From Chthoniobacterales bacterium (GTDB lineage: Bacteria; Verrucomicrobiota; Verrucomicrobiia; Chthoniobacterales; UBA6821): 38,424 nucleotides of DNA. Below are positions 16,244-24,415 of this stretch, in pieces. Under the pieces are notes generated by a model. The model did no database searches. It was not told the origin of the DNA and saw nothing but the letters and a program-made list of their open reading frames with translations. The stretch spans positions 1 to 38,424 of the forward strand of contig JAIEQL010000010.1 of the NCBI GenBank assembly GCA_019747735.1, written 5' to 3'. The stretch's first letter is position 1, and each line of letters begins with the position of its first letter. Position numbers and translations under genes: made by a program.

Positions 16244-18556
16244 TCACCTATCACGAAGCGATTTTCCACTCCACTGGGACCACCAGAGGACAATAGGGGA
16301 AGCCACAAAGACAGAAGAGTAGGTGCCCACTAAAATTCCAAGAAGAATGGCGAAGGCAAAGTCTTTCAACACTGCCCCTCCGAAAAAGAAAAGCGCCGAG
16401 ACAGAAAGCAGAGTCAATCCTCCTGTCAGGATGGTTCTTCCCAACGTTTCATTAATACTCCGATCCATTAGCTCCTCCACCGTGCCCCCAGAGGAGCGAT
16501 GTAATCCTTCACGAATACGATCATAAACGACGATCGTATCATTGATGGAATAACCAGCAATGGTGAGAATAGCTCCCACCATGACTAACGAGAGCTCTCC
16601 TCCCAGCAACGAAAAAAGACCAATGGTAATAATGACGTCATGCAACAGAGCTACTAAGGCTCCAATAGCAAAAGAAAGACCAAAGCGACAAGAAACATAA
16701 AGCAAAATACCAATCATCCCAAAACCCAAAGCCATTAGAGCTTTTTTCGCAAAGGTACGTCCAATTTGGGCTCCCACTTTATCTTGCTGCACCACTGTGA
16801 TGGTGTTGTTAGGAAACTGTGAATGCAAGACTTGGAGAATTTTACCAGAAGTCTCTTCAGCGCTACGAATCGAGAGGACTTGAGTCGTGCCAGCTTGCTC
16901 TCGTTGAATGGTCAGTTCGCTTAACCCCAAGGGAGCGACTCCCTGTCTTACTTCGGCAACGGTGAGTGCAGGCTGTGTATCGAGGACTAAAAGATCTCCT
17001 CCACGAAAATCGATTCCAAAATTAGCAGCTCCTCGTTTTGCAAAAATAGCAAAGGAGCCCACGATAAAAGAAAGGGAAATGATGATGGCCAAGATGCGGT
17101 GCCCTAAAAAATTAAATTGAGTCTTTGGCGCGAGATGGGCCATGGTAAGCCGCTTTAAGCCTCCTTTGGCAATCATCCATCGAAACATCGTCCGAGTGAA
17201 AAGAATCGCAGAAAACATCGAAGCAATCACCCCAAGTACTAACGTAATAGAAAAACCGCGTACTGGTCCTGTAGCTTGCCAGAAGAGAATCCCTGCTGTG
17301 ATCAGCGTTGTGACATTGGCATCAAAAATAGCACTAAAGGCTTTTTGATAAGCGCCCTGTATGGCTGATGCCAAGGACTTCCCAGCGGCTAATTCTTCTC
17401 GAAGTCGCTCATAAAGCAGCACGTTAGAATCGACCGCTAACCCAATGGTGAGAATGATTCCAGCAATACCGGGAAGCGTGAGCACAAAATGAAAAAGAGT
17501 CATCATGCCAAAAAGCAAAATGATATTGACGACCAATCCAAAGAGAGCAATGAACCCAGCCAGGCGGTAGTAAAAAAGAACGAAGAGCATGACTAGAGCA
17601 AGACCCGCTAAGCCAGAAAGAACACCAGCTCGAATGGAGTCAGCCCCTAAGGTGGGAGAAACGCTGCGCGTCTCTTCAATCTCCACGGGAGTGCGAAGTG
17701 GATTCTCTAAAACACTCGCTAAATCACGGGCCTCTTTTTCACTAAAATGCCCCGTGATCTGAGCTTGTCCACCAGCAATAGCAGAGCGGACTTCGGGAGC
17801 ACTCTGGATCTTTCCATCCAACAAAATGGCAAGACGCCCGCGATGAGGAGCTAGCGCCTCTGTTACCTCATAAAATGTTTTGGCACCAACGCCATCAAGG
17901 GAAAGCGAAACACCATATCCCCCTTGATCGAAGAAAACAAAAGCCTTTGTCAAATGATCGCCTGTAAGATCGACTTCTTTTTTCACGAGCAAACGAGGCG
18001 CTGGAGAGGCTGCAGCGGCAGCTCCTTTGGGAGGCTCTGGAACAATATATGTTTTGATTTCATAACCGGGAGGCATCATCGCTTCTCCTTTTTCGATCTG
18101 CTCGATCAACTCTTCTCCACCAGGATAGACCTGAGAAAATTCTAGCTTCGCAACCCGTTGTAATGTCTCTTTGGTCTTCTGGATCTGCGCAGGATCAAGC
18201 CCTGGAATCTGCACCAAAATGTGTTCACTCCCTTGCGGGGCAATGACAGGCTCTCCCACTCCAAATTGATCAACCCTTTTGCGAATAACCTCCACAGCTT
18301 GCTGAAGCATATCGCTTGTCATTTTTTCCCCTGGCTGTGGTACCAACCGAAGTAAAAAAGAAGTTCCCCCACGCAAATCAAGTCCTAAGCGAATTTTTTG
18401 CGAAGGAGGCATGGTGGCTTCCAAGCAAAAAAGAATAAGAAAAAAAGTGAGGGCTAATCCAATCCAACGCTTGCGAACATCAAGCTCAGTGACAAAGTAC
18501 CAAGCAAACAGGCCTAACATGAAAAGACCAGTGATAAAGGTGAGCAGTGGGGTCAT
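16244..18556 (-). CDS. secDF: Fused protein translocase subunit SecDF
   Basis: SecDF uses the proton gradient to pull exported proteins through SecYEG. The SecD half (about residues 1-460) has the first membrane helix, the GLDLRGGTSF motif at 58-67, the periplasmic P1 region, and the conserved LENPLRTPVEI and AVDSNVLLYERLREE blocks. The SecF half starts near FNFLGHR (about 475) and contains NFGIDFRGGDLLVL, the SINDTIVVYDRIRE motif, and a final membrane block. About 12 membrane helices are expected. Fusion is found in some phyla, including PVC members. yajC lies 424 bp upstream, which is unusually far for this pair because repeats intervene. Confidence 0.96.
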   Translation of the reverse strand: MTPLLTFITGLFMLGLFAWYFVTELDVRKRWIGLALTFFLILFCLEATMPPSQKIRLGLDLRGGTSFLLRLVPQPGEKMTSDMLQQAVEVIRKRVDQFGVGEPVIAPQGSEHILVQIPGLDPAQIQKTKETLQRVAKLEFSQVYPGGEELIEQIEKGEAMMPPGYEIKTYIVPEPPKGAAAAASPAPRLLVKKEVDLTGDHLTKAFVFFDQGGYGVSLSLDGVGAKTFYEVTEALAPHRGRLAILLDGKIQSAPEVRSAIAGGQAQITGHFSEKEARDLASVLENPLRTPVEIEETRSVSPTLGADSIRAGVLSGLAGLALVMLFVLFYYRLAGFIALFGLVVNIILLFGMMTLFHFVLTLPGIAGIILTIGLAVDSNVLLYERLREELAAGKSLASAIQGAYQKAFSAIFDANVTTLITAGILFWQATGPVRGFSITLVLGVIASMFSAILFTRTMFRWMIAKGGLKRLTMAHLAPKTQFNFLGHRILAIIISLSFIVGSFAIFAKRGAANFGIDFRGGDLLVLDTQPALTVAEVRQGVAPLGLSELTIQREQAGTTQVLSIRSAEETSGKILQVLHSQFPNNTITVVQQDKVGAQIGRTFAKKALMALGFGMIGILLYVSCRFGLSFAIGALVALLHDVIITIGLFSLLGGELSLVMVGAILTIAGYSINDTIVVYDRIREGLHRSSGGTVEELMDRSINETLGRTILTGGLTLLSVSALFFFGGAVLKDFAFAILLGILVGTYSSVFVASPIVLWWSQWSGKSLRDR

Positions 18557-18980
18557 GGGATTAAGTTGTCAGTTTTTGGTTGTCGGTTGTCAGTAATTTT
18601 CGATCGTTTTTTAAGAAAGCTAAGGCCTGTCATCAATTGATTCATCTTTAGCATTATCGAAAACAACAATGGGTAATTTCAGAATTGATGCCACCATCTC
18701 TCTAACCGTCATTCCAGCGAACACTGGTACGTCATCCCCGCGGAGGCGGGGACCCATTCCAACAATGGTCAATTCTAATTGTGGTAGAGCGTTAAAGATC
18801 CTAAATTCCATTGAACATTGACGGTGAAAAATATTCTTACGAAAGCAGAAATAAAGATCAACAGCCTCCTGGATTCCTGCGTTCGCAGGAACGACGTTTG
18901 GAATGTAGCTATTACTAACTCTAAAAGCGCACCGTTATTTTAATAGAGATTGATGAGTTGTCTCAATTAATAATAGCGTC
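18557..18980. repeat. Gap filled with GC-rich palindromic repeats
   Basis: No gene is visible in these 424 bp. They contain CCCCGCGGAGGCGGGG (18737-18752) and TTCCTGCGTTCGCAGGAA (18874-18891), each near CGTCATTCC / CTGGATTCC-type flanks. Together these form the widespread GGATTCC...GGAATGACG class of intergenic palindromes. A TTGTCAG-TTTTTGG-TTGTCGG-TTGTCAG series lies at about 18564-18592, just before the secDF start. Open frames here (for example 18620-18811 minus) merely translate the palindromes. Confidence 0.75.
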
Positions 18981-19322
18981 CTAAGCAGCTGCCTTCTCCT
19001 CCCCACCCTTATCCAATCCAGTCACAGCAGCCTTATCGATTTCGAGTTTCACATTATCAGCAACCTTCACGATAAAGGTATTTTCTTTGACGTTGGCAAT
19101 CATTCCATGAATACCGCTACTGGTAACGACCTTGTCTCCCGTTTTTAAAGAGTTTATTAAAGCTTGGTGTTCCTTGCGTTGTTTTTGCTGAGGACGAATC
19201 AGCAAAAAGTAAAAAATGACTCCAATAAAAAGGAGAGGAGCATATTGCATCCAAGGAGCTGGGGTTGTACCAGCAGCAGGTGCAGCTTGTGCAAAAAATA
19301 GAGAGAGGTTGGTTGAATTCAT
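18981..19322 (-). CDS. yajC: Preprotein translocase subunit YajC
   Basis: YajC is a small inner-membrane partner of SecDF. The 113-aa protein has one membrane helix (YAPLLFIGVIFYFLLIRPQQKQRKEHQ), in which the IRPQQK boundary is diagnostic. A soluble domain follows with LKTGDKVVTSSGIHGMI and VKLEIDKAAV. The gene lies upstream of secDF in the same direction. Parts of the first 25 residues are Ala/Pro-rich and variable. Confidence 0.95.
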   Translation of the reverse strand: MNSTNLSLFFAQAAPAAGTTPAPWMQYAPLLFIGVIFYFLLIRPQQKQRKEHQALINSLKTGDKVVTSSGIHGMIANVKENTFIVKVADNVKLEIDKAAVTGLDKGGEEKAAA

Positions 19323-19416
19323 AAGCGCTCTTTGATAGTGGAAAAGGGGCTGCGAGTCGACGCTATTTTTTATAAACGCGCTACCACCCTGCTATCCAAA
19401 ACAAAACAATAACTGA

Positions 19417-19538
19417 AAAAATGAATAGCCGCAAAAGAACACAAAGAAACGCAAAAAACTCTAAACAAAAAAATTAAACTTTATGGCAGTAATTTTTCTT
19501 TGCGCTCCTTGTGTTCTTTTGTGGCTATTTCTCATTTT
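19417..19538. repeat. Inverted-repeat element G
   Basis: Arms of about 38 bp read AATAGCC(G/A)CAAAAGAACACAA (each strand) and continue into GCGCAAAGAAAAA-like sequence. They flank an AT-rich interior of about 35 bp. A degenerate relative (GTGTTCTTTGCATGCCGC...) is at about 31434-31470. Together with element A (19560-19702) it fills the 378-bp gap between yajC and the permease; no gene is visible. Confidence 0.75.
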
Positions 19539-19559
19539 GAAAAAAGCAGCCCCCCTTTA

Positions 19560-19702
19560 AGAGGGTGTCTTGAAAATGAATAAAATTGATGCAGTATCAG
19601 GAGCGAAGCGCACAGACCCGCAGTGTATATGGACATACTCGAGGACGCGAGCACTGGAGCGACGCCGCAATGCGCAATTTTAGTCTTTTCAAGACACCCT
19701 CT
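19560..19702. repeat. TA-flanked inverted-repeat element A, copy 1 (143 bp)
   Basis: Perfect 17-bp inverted ends AGAGGGTGTCTTGAAAA (19560-19576 and 19686-19702). It has the same length and nearly the same sequence as 29298-29440; a third copy starts at 38351 in the other orientation. The right end forms the TAG stop codon (19701-19703) of the permease. There is no internal coding capacity, so if mobile it depends on an enzyme encoded elsewhere. Confidence 0.88.
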
Positions 19703-21200
19703 AATGCAGAATTTCCTCTGCGTAAGAAAGCCCCTCCGTCTTATATTTCTTACAAAATTGGACAAAGTTGGGACTTGTGATGAGCCAATAAAAAGAAAAA
19801 GAGACCAACACAATATAAACTGGATGTTGGTAGACATAAATGAGCCACAAGTAGGCTACAAAAGGGGTGATGAGGCCCAGGAGGACATTAAGATTCATTT
19901 TCTTAGTTAATTGGATAGCTCCATAAATAGCCATCAAAGCAACCAGTGATAAATTCATCATGAGCAGATCGTGCGCAGGAATCGTCGTCATCACGATCCC
20001 CAGAATGGCAAAAACACCCCCACCCCAAAGACGCGTGTGAGGCTTGATGGCTCCCATGCTAATGGGAGCAGCCATATAACCCAGGAGATTGTATCCAGAA
20101 ACAATCACCATGAGCCCTGCCCAGCTATCAGCATTCCACAAGACAATGGCCACCAAGAACCAATTAATGAGTAGCGAACGTCGGCATAAATTATAAATTG
20201 GATTGAGCTTTCCGATCGTCCAGGAAGGCATCTGTCCTTCCGCAGCCATAGCATAAAACATCCGTGCCGATCCGCCAAGATAGGCATATCCAGTCCCCGA
20301 GGGGCTAATGATACTATCTGCCATTAATAAAATAACCAGAAAGTTGAGTCCTAAGAGCATCGCTAAATTGACTAATGGAGAGTGAAAATTAAGAGAAGCC
20401 CACCCACTCTGCAATAAGTCATGAGGCACAGCTCCCATAAAAGCAAACTGCAGTGCCATGTAAACGAGCATGACTAATCCAATGGAAAAAATAATGGCCA
20501 GAGGGACATTTTTTTTAGGATTATCAATCTCACTTGCAAAAGCCACGGCCAGCTGAAATCCATTGTAAGAATAGATGAGACCAGCTCCAACAATAGCTCC
20601 CAAAGCCGATCCAGTAGTAAAAAGAGCGTTGGAGGGTAAATCAAAATTACTTTTGTCAAATCGCGCTAAGAAAAAAAGTGCTATGGTAAAAAGTGGCGTA
20701 AAAATTTTTAAGGCTGTTACGACATTGTTGACTCTGGCAAGGAATTTGATGCCATAAAAATTGACCACCAAATACAAAAATAAAATCCCCAAAGCGAATA
20801 ATTTTCCATAAAAAGTCAATCCTTGGTTGTCCATGAGGTCTGTGTTTTTCAGGGCCGCCGATAAATATTGTGTCGTTGCCTGAGCCTCGGTCGCCACACA
20901 GATCATAATGCCGAACCAATTGGCAAAGGCGAAGGGCATTCCAAAAACAGAATTGTGAGAAAGAGCGCTCGAGCGGCTTGTGGCTCCGCGCACGGGAAAA
21001 ATCGCTACCACTTGAGCCAAACAAAGGCCCACAGCCATGACCAAAAGAGCCGCCAGGAGCCATGCAAGAAAAGAATAGTTGCCCGAGAGTTTGGCATTGA
21101 GTTGAGCGCTAAAGAGCCAGCCTGAGCCAACCATGGAGGTGGCGCTTAGAGCCGTTGCACTAAAGAGAGAGATTTTTTTGTGAGTTGGTTTTTCAATCAT
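19701..21200 (-). CDS. APC-superfamily amino-acid permease
   Basis: The roughly 499-aa protein has about 12 hydrophobic membrane segments. The first matches the APC substrate-binding pattern G-S-G (TSMVGSGWLFSAQLNA), followed by a helix with AQVVAIFPVRGATS. It resembles amino acid/proton symporters of the YveA (aspartate) type, but substrate cannot be assigned. ATG at 21200 is the likely start; the frame is open five codons further. The stop is TAG within the end of repeat element A, so the native C-terminus may have been altered. The gene stands alone between topB and yajC. Confidence 0.85.
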   Translation of the reverse strand: MIEKPTHKKISLFSATALSATSMVGSGWLFSAQLNAKLSGNYSFLAWLLAALLVMAVGLCLAQVVAIFPVRGATSRSSALSHNSVFGMPFAFANWFGIMICVATEAQATTQYLSAALKNTDLMDNQGLTFYGKLFALGILFLYLVVNFYGIKFLARVNNVVTALKIFTPLFTIALFFLARFDKSNFDLPSNALFTTGSALGAIVGAGLIYSYNGFQLAVAFASEIDNPKKNVPLAIIFSIGLVMLVYMALQFAFMGAVPHDLLQSGWASLNFHSPLVNLAMLLGLNFLVILLMADSIISPSGTGYAYLGGSARMFYAMAAEGQMPSWTIGKLNPIYNLCRRSLLINWFLVAIVLWNADSWAGLMVIVSGYNLLGYMAAPISMGAIKPHTRLWGGGVFAILGIVMTTIPAHDLLMMNLSLVALMAIYGAIQLTKKMNLNVLLGLITPFVAYLWLIYVYQHPVYIVLVSFSFYWLITSPNFVQFCKKYKTEGLSYAEEILH

Positions 21201-21217
21201 AATAGGTGAAAGCAATA

Positions 21218-21380
21218 AAATTCGCAGGGATAGAAGCGATGGAAGGAATAAAATAGAAAGCTAAAAATTGTAGTCTTTTTTATTTTTTTATCTTCTTTGC
21301 TTTCCTGGGAATTGTTGTGCTTTTTGGTTCTGTTCCTTTTCTTTCTGCCATCCCTTCCATCGCTTCCATCCCTGTAAATT
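21218..21380. repeat. Inverted-repeat element family F, copy 3, overlapping the 3' end of topB
   Basis: The arms (CAGGGATAGAAGCGATGGAAG on the left; the inverted TACAGGGATGGAAGCGATGG on the right) are about 38 bp. The right arm and interior (21280-21380) are coding for the last ~32 residues of TopB. The left arm lies between topB and the permease start. Confidence 0.82.
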
Positions 21381-23865
21381 TTTTTGTTTTTACTTTTTCT
21401 TTCCGTGGCTCAAATTCAAAAGCAATTTTTTTGCCGTCCAACTTGAGGTAGGCCGCAAATTTTCTCCCTTTTTTAGAAACAAAGCCAGCAAGAAGATCTG
21501 TTTTTCCTTGCCCAATTAATTTTGCAATTTGTTCGGCGGGAAGTTCTCGTTGCAAAATTATTTTTCCAACGCGAAAGCTACAGTGATTTTCTTTTTCAAG
21601 AGAGCGGTCGCAGAGATAAGCATTGAGGCCGCTGCGCACTGTTCCTGTTTTACAAAGAGGACAAAGTCCCACTGGCTCTGCATTGCGAAGAGCCTCTTGG
21701 GAAGAGGCATCTCCCTCTTGTTCTCCAAAAGAAAATTTCGTTTTGCCCTCCTCATCCAAGAGCACCATAGCTGCAAACGCTTTGCCAAAGCGGCTTCGAA
21801 AGCCCTCTAAGGGCCCAATCTTTTTTTTCTCAAGCAATTCTCCTATCTCAGCACGTTCGAAGGGACGCCCTGCTAATGATTTCCAAAGGTTTAACCCACA
21901 GTGACGGCATTGGAAGAAGCGAATATTTTCTTTAAAAGGACCATGGCCACACTTAGGGCAAACAACCTCCAAATCAGGAAAAGCGCTTGTCTCCGCCTCA
22001 TCATGAAATCCTTTCGCTTTTTCAATAATCTCACAGGTAAAGTCGCGAATCTCTTTCATAAACGAGGCACGTTGGATCGTTCCTGCCTCCATGGCTTTGA
22101 GTTTAAACTCCCATTCCCCGGTCATCTCGGGAGAGGTCAACGCAGCAATCCCCATATGTCGCAACAAATGAACCAATGCCATTCCCTTGCTGGTCACGGC
22201 CAGCTCTCGTCCTTGGCGCAGCAGATAGGCATCGAGCAATAAGCCCTCAATAATAGCAGCGCGTGTTGCAGGAGTGCCTAGGCCACGTTGGCTCATGGCG
22301 TCACGAAGCTCTTCATCTTCTACCAATTTACCAGCACTCTCCATGGCGCTCAATAAGGTGGCTTCTGTAAAACGAGCTGGAGGGCGCGTCTGGGATTCTT
22401 GAAGGAGCACCTCGATTGTGGTAGCCTGCTCTAGTTTGCCATGGAGAGTGGCAACCGGAACAAGGGCTTTGTCGTTTTCCTCATCTTCAGCAACTACTTT
22501 CTTCCCATAAACAGCTAACCAACCTGGATCTGTTAAGATTTTCCCTTCGCTCTTAAACTGTTCTTGAGCCACGGTGGTGATGCGTGTGGTCACATCAAAA
22601 CGAGCCACTGGATAAAAGACAGCCACTAACCGCTGTGCGACCATCTGGTAGAGTTTGGCTTCCATCTCATCGAGTTTGGCAGTCGAGGCCCCTGTAGGAA
22701 TGATGGCATGGTGATCAGAAACTTTTTTGTTATTAAAAACACGGCCTGTTTTGACCAACCATCCTTTTTCTAAAAGCAGAGCTGCATGTTTCTGGAGCGT
22801 TGGTTCTTCTAACTGCCCTAAGGCTTTTCTTACCGAAGGAAGAGTATCTTCGGGAAGATAGCGCGAATCGGTACGGGGATAAGTCAGTACTTTATGATGC
22901 TCATAGAGCCGCTGAGCAAGCTGCAGGGTCCTTTTGGCACTCAGTCCAAAACGGCTGTTAGCCTCGCGCTGCAGGGTTGTCAAATCGTACAGCAAAGGAG
23001 AGGCTTGGGTTGTCGCTTTTTTTTGCTCTTCGATAGTCCCTACTTGACCTTGGCATTTAGCAACAAGGGCCTCAGCCTCTTCTCGTTTCCAAAGGCGCTC
23101 CGGCTTTCCATCTTCATTCTCTTTTTTAAAATCAGGCTGAAACCAACGTCCTTCGTACTGTCCAGCAGCAACCTCAAAAGTGGCATGAATTTCAAAATAA
23201 GTCTTGGGTTGAAAATTGCGGATTTGCTCCTCGCGCTCTGCAAGAATAGCCAAAGTCGGCGTCTGCACCCGCCCTACAGGAGTCAACTGGAAGCCTCCTC
23301 CACCAGAATTTAACGCTGTGAGAGCACGGGTGCTGTTGATCCCAACCAACCAATCACTCTCTGCACGGCAGAGGGCAGCATCGGCTAAGGGTTTCATCTC
23401 TCTCGAGGGACGCAGATGAGCAAACCCTTCTCGAATGGCCTCCGGAGTCATTGACTGAAGCCAGAGTCGCTCCACTGGCTTGTCAACGTGAGACAACTGT
23501 ATGATATTATGAAAAATTAATTCTCCTTCGCGCCCCGCATCGCACGCATTGATGACGGAGGTCACCTCGGGACGTTTGAGGAGTTTTTTAACCAACGTCA
23601 GACGCTCTGCAGAACGGACAATGGGCTTTAGGTCAAATTCCTGAGGCAAGATGGGTAGGGAAGCCAGTCCCCACGGAATCCCCTTTTTTCCTTTGGTCAT
23701 GCTGCTGGGCAGCGAGAGCTCCACAAGATGACCCACAGCAGAAGTAATCAAGTAATCTCCGACTTCAAAAAATTCTATTTTTCCGGCTTTGACCTTTCCT
23801 CCCAAAGCTCTGGCCAAATCAGCGGCAACGCTTGGCTTTTCTGCAATAACAAGGGTTTTGGACAT
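21280..23865 (-). CDS. topB: DNA topoisomerase III-type type IA topoisomerase with repeat-derived C-terminus
   Basis: Type IA topoisomerases pass a single DNA strand through a transient 5'-phosphotyrosine break. The TOPRIM start (KTLVIAEKPSVA) and CDAGREGELIF (108-118) are present. The catalytic Tyr329 lies in YPRTDSRYLPED, and SDHHAIIPTG follows. After the core come a four-Cys zinc motif (CPKCGH...CRHCG) and two topoisomerase C-terminal repeats (RSRFGKAFAAMV and SKKGRKFAAYLK) with a further CPLCK motif between them. The true start is ATG at 23865; upstream in-frame codons only translate heptamer repeats. Residues about 830-861 (starting FTGMEAMEGM) are encoded by repeat F. Confidence 0.93.
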   Translation of the reverse strand: MSKTLVIAEKPSVAADLARALGGKVKAGKIEFFEVGDYLITSAVGHLVELSLPSSMTKGKKGIPWGLASLPILPQEFDLKPIVRSAERLTLVKKLLKRPEVTSVINACDAGREGELIFHNIIQLSHVDKPVERLWLQSMTPEAIREGFAHLRPSREMKPLADAALCRAESDWLVGINSTRALTALNSGGGGFQLTPVGRVQTPTLAILAEREEQIRNFQPKTYFEIHATFEVAAGQYEGRWFQPDFKKENEDGKPERLWKREEAEALVAKCQGQVGTIEEQKKATTQASPLLYDLTTLQREANSRFGLSAKRTLQLAQRLYEHHKVLTYPRTDSRYLPEDTLPSVRKALGQLEEPTLQKHAALLLEKGWLVKTGRVFNNKKVSDHHAIIPTGASTAKLDEMEAKLYQMVAQRLVAVFYPVARFDVTTRITTVAQEQFKSEGKILTDPGWLAVYGKKVVAEDEENDKALVPVATLHGKLEQATTIEVLLQESQTRPPARFTEATLLSAMESAGKLVEDEELRDAMSQRGLGTPATRAAIIEGLLLDAYLLRQGRELAVTSKGMALVHLLRHMGIAALTSPEMTGEWEFKLKAMEAGTIQRASFMKEIRDFTCEIIEKAKGFHDEAETSAFPDLEVVCPKCGHGPFKENIRFFQCRHCGLNLWKSLAGRPFERAEIGELLEKKKIGPLEGFRSRFGKAFAAMVLLDEEGKTKFSFGEQEGDASSQEALRNAEPVGLCPLCKTGTVRSGLNAYLCDRSLEKENHCSFRVGKIILQRELPAEQIAKLIGQGKTDLLAGFVSKKGRKFAAYLKLDGKKIAFEFEPRKEKVKTKKFTGMEAMEGMAERKGTEPKSTTIPRKAKKIKK

Positions 23866-23870
23866 AGTCA

Positions 23871-23903
23871 GGAGGCTATAGGCTGTGGGCTGTAGGCTGT
23901 AGG
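23871..23903. repeat. Degenerate TGTAGGC heptamer array (left side of the four-helix cassette)
   Basis: Four to five imperfect copies of (G)GGCTGTA / GGCTATA run between the topB start and the end of the four-helix gene. They are the reverse complement of the GCCTACA units at 24334-24410. The array encodes the last residues (LQPTAHSL) of the four-helix protein. Confidence 0.85.
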
Positions 23904-24265
23904 AATGTTGATTTCGAACGCATAGATTTGATAAGGGCACAAAGAACTTTTTCAGCTTCCATCACGGCTGCATAACAAGGTAAGAAAATTTTCTCCTCTA
24001 AATAACCTAGACGCTGAGCTAAACCCAGTTGATAGCCAGCTTCCTTTAGAGAGGCATAGGCAATTTCTAGAAAGCGAACATACTCAACTTCACTTTCACG
24101 CGCAGAACCTTCTACTATATTAGAAGCTGCTGAAACAGCCGCTCTGCGGATTTGAGAAGTTAATCCATACAACTCATCTTTGGGAAAATTACGAGTTGCT
24201 TGATAAATTAAAATGGCGACTTCATCAACCAATTTAAATGCCCGCAATTTAGTATGATCACGCAT
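23876..24265 (-). CDS. Four-helix-bundle protein of the 23S rRNA intervening-sequence family
   Basis: The 129-aa protein is all-helical, with the family pattern of S23/IVS proteins: an N-terminal YQATRNFPKDELYGLTSQIRRAAVSAASNIVEGSAR, then a long helix with VEYVRFLEIAYASLKEAGYQL, then LGYLEE and AEKVL. Family members were first found in insertions of 23S rRNA genes but most, like this one, are free-standing. The biochemical role is not established. The C-terminal LQPTAHSL comes from the heptamer repeat. Heptamer arrays of opposite orientation flank the gene, so it looks like a small cassette inserted between topB and dprA. Confidence 0.88.
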   Translation of the reverse strand: MRDHTKLRAFKLVDEVAILIYQATRNFPKDELYGLTSQIRRAAVSAASNIVEGSARESEVEYVRFLEIAYASLKEAGYQLGLAQRLGYLEEKIFLPCYAAVMEAEKVLCALIKSMRSKSTFLQPTAHSL

Positions 24266-24333
24266 AGAGATTAAAAATTTTTCTATAAGTTATTGGTTTG
24301 ATCTTTTGCTACCACATGATCTTTGAATCCTAA

Positions 24334-24410
24334 GCCTACAGCCTACAGCCTACAGCCTACAGCCTACAGCCTACAGCCTACAGCCTACAGCCTACAGCCT
24401 ACAGCCTACA
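24334..24410. repeat. Perfect tandem array of 11 GCCTACA heptamers
   Basis: Seventy-seven bases consist of exactly eleven copies of the 7-mer with no mismatch. It ends six bases before the dprA stop codon and is upstream of the four-helix gene. Such perfect short arrays usually vary in copy number by slippage. Confidence 0.98.
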
Positions 24411-24415
24411 GCCCT

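Noticed and set aside
18620..18811. Open frame on the minus strand containing PRLRGDDVPVFAGM
   Set aside because: It translates the GC-rich palindromic repeats; such peptides are typical false genes.
19560..19702. Complete insertion sequence
   Set aside because: The element is only 143 bp with no transposase; it can be at most a non-autonomous element.
23866..23940. N-terminal extension of TopB
   Set aside because: The added codons translate the heptamer array (SLQPTAYSL), and the conserved protein starts at MSKTLVIAEKPS.
24334..24410. CRISPR array
   Set aside because: The units are 7 bp with no spacers, so it is a plain tandem repeat.
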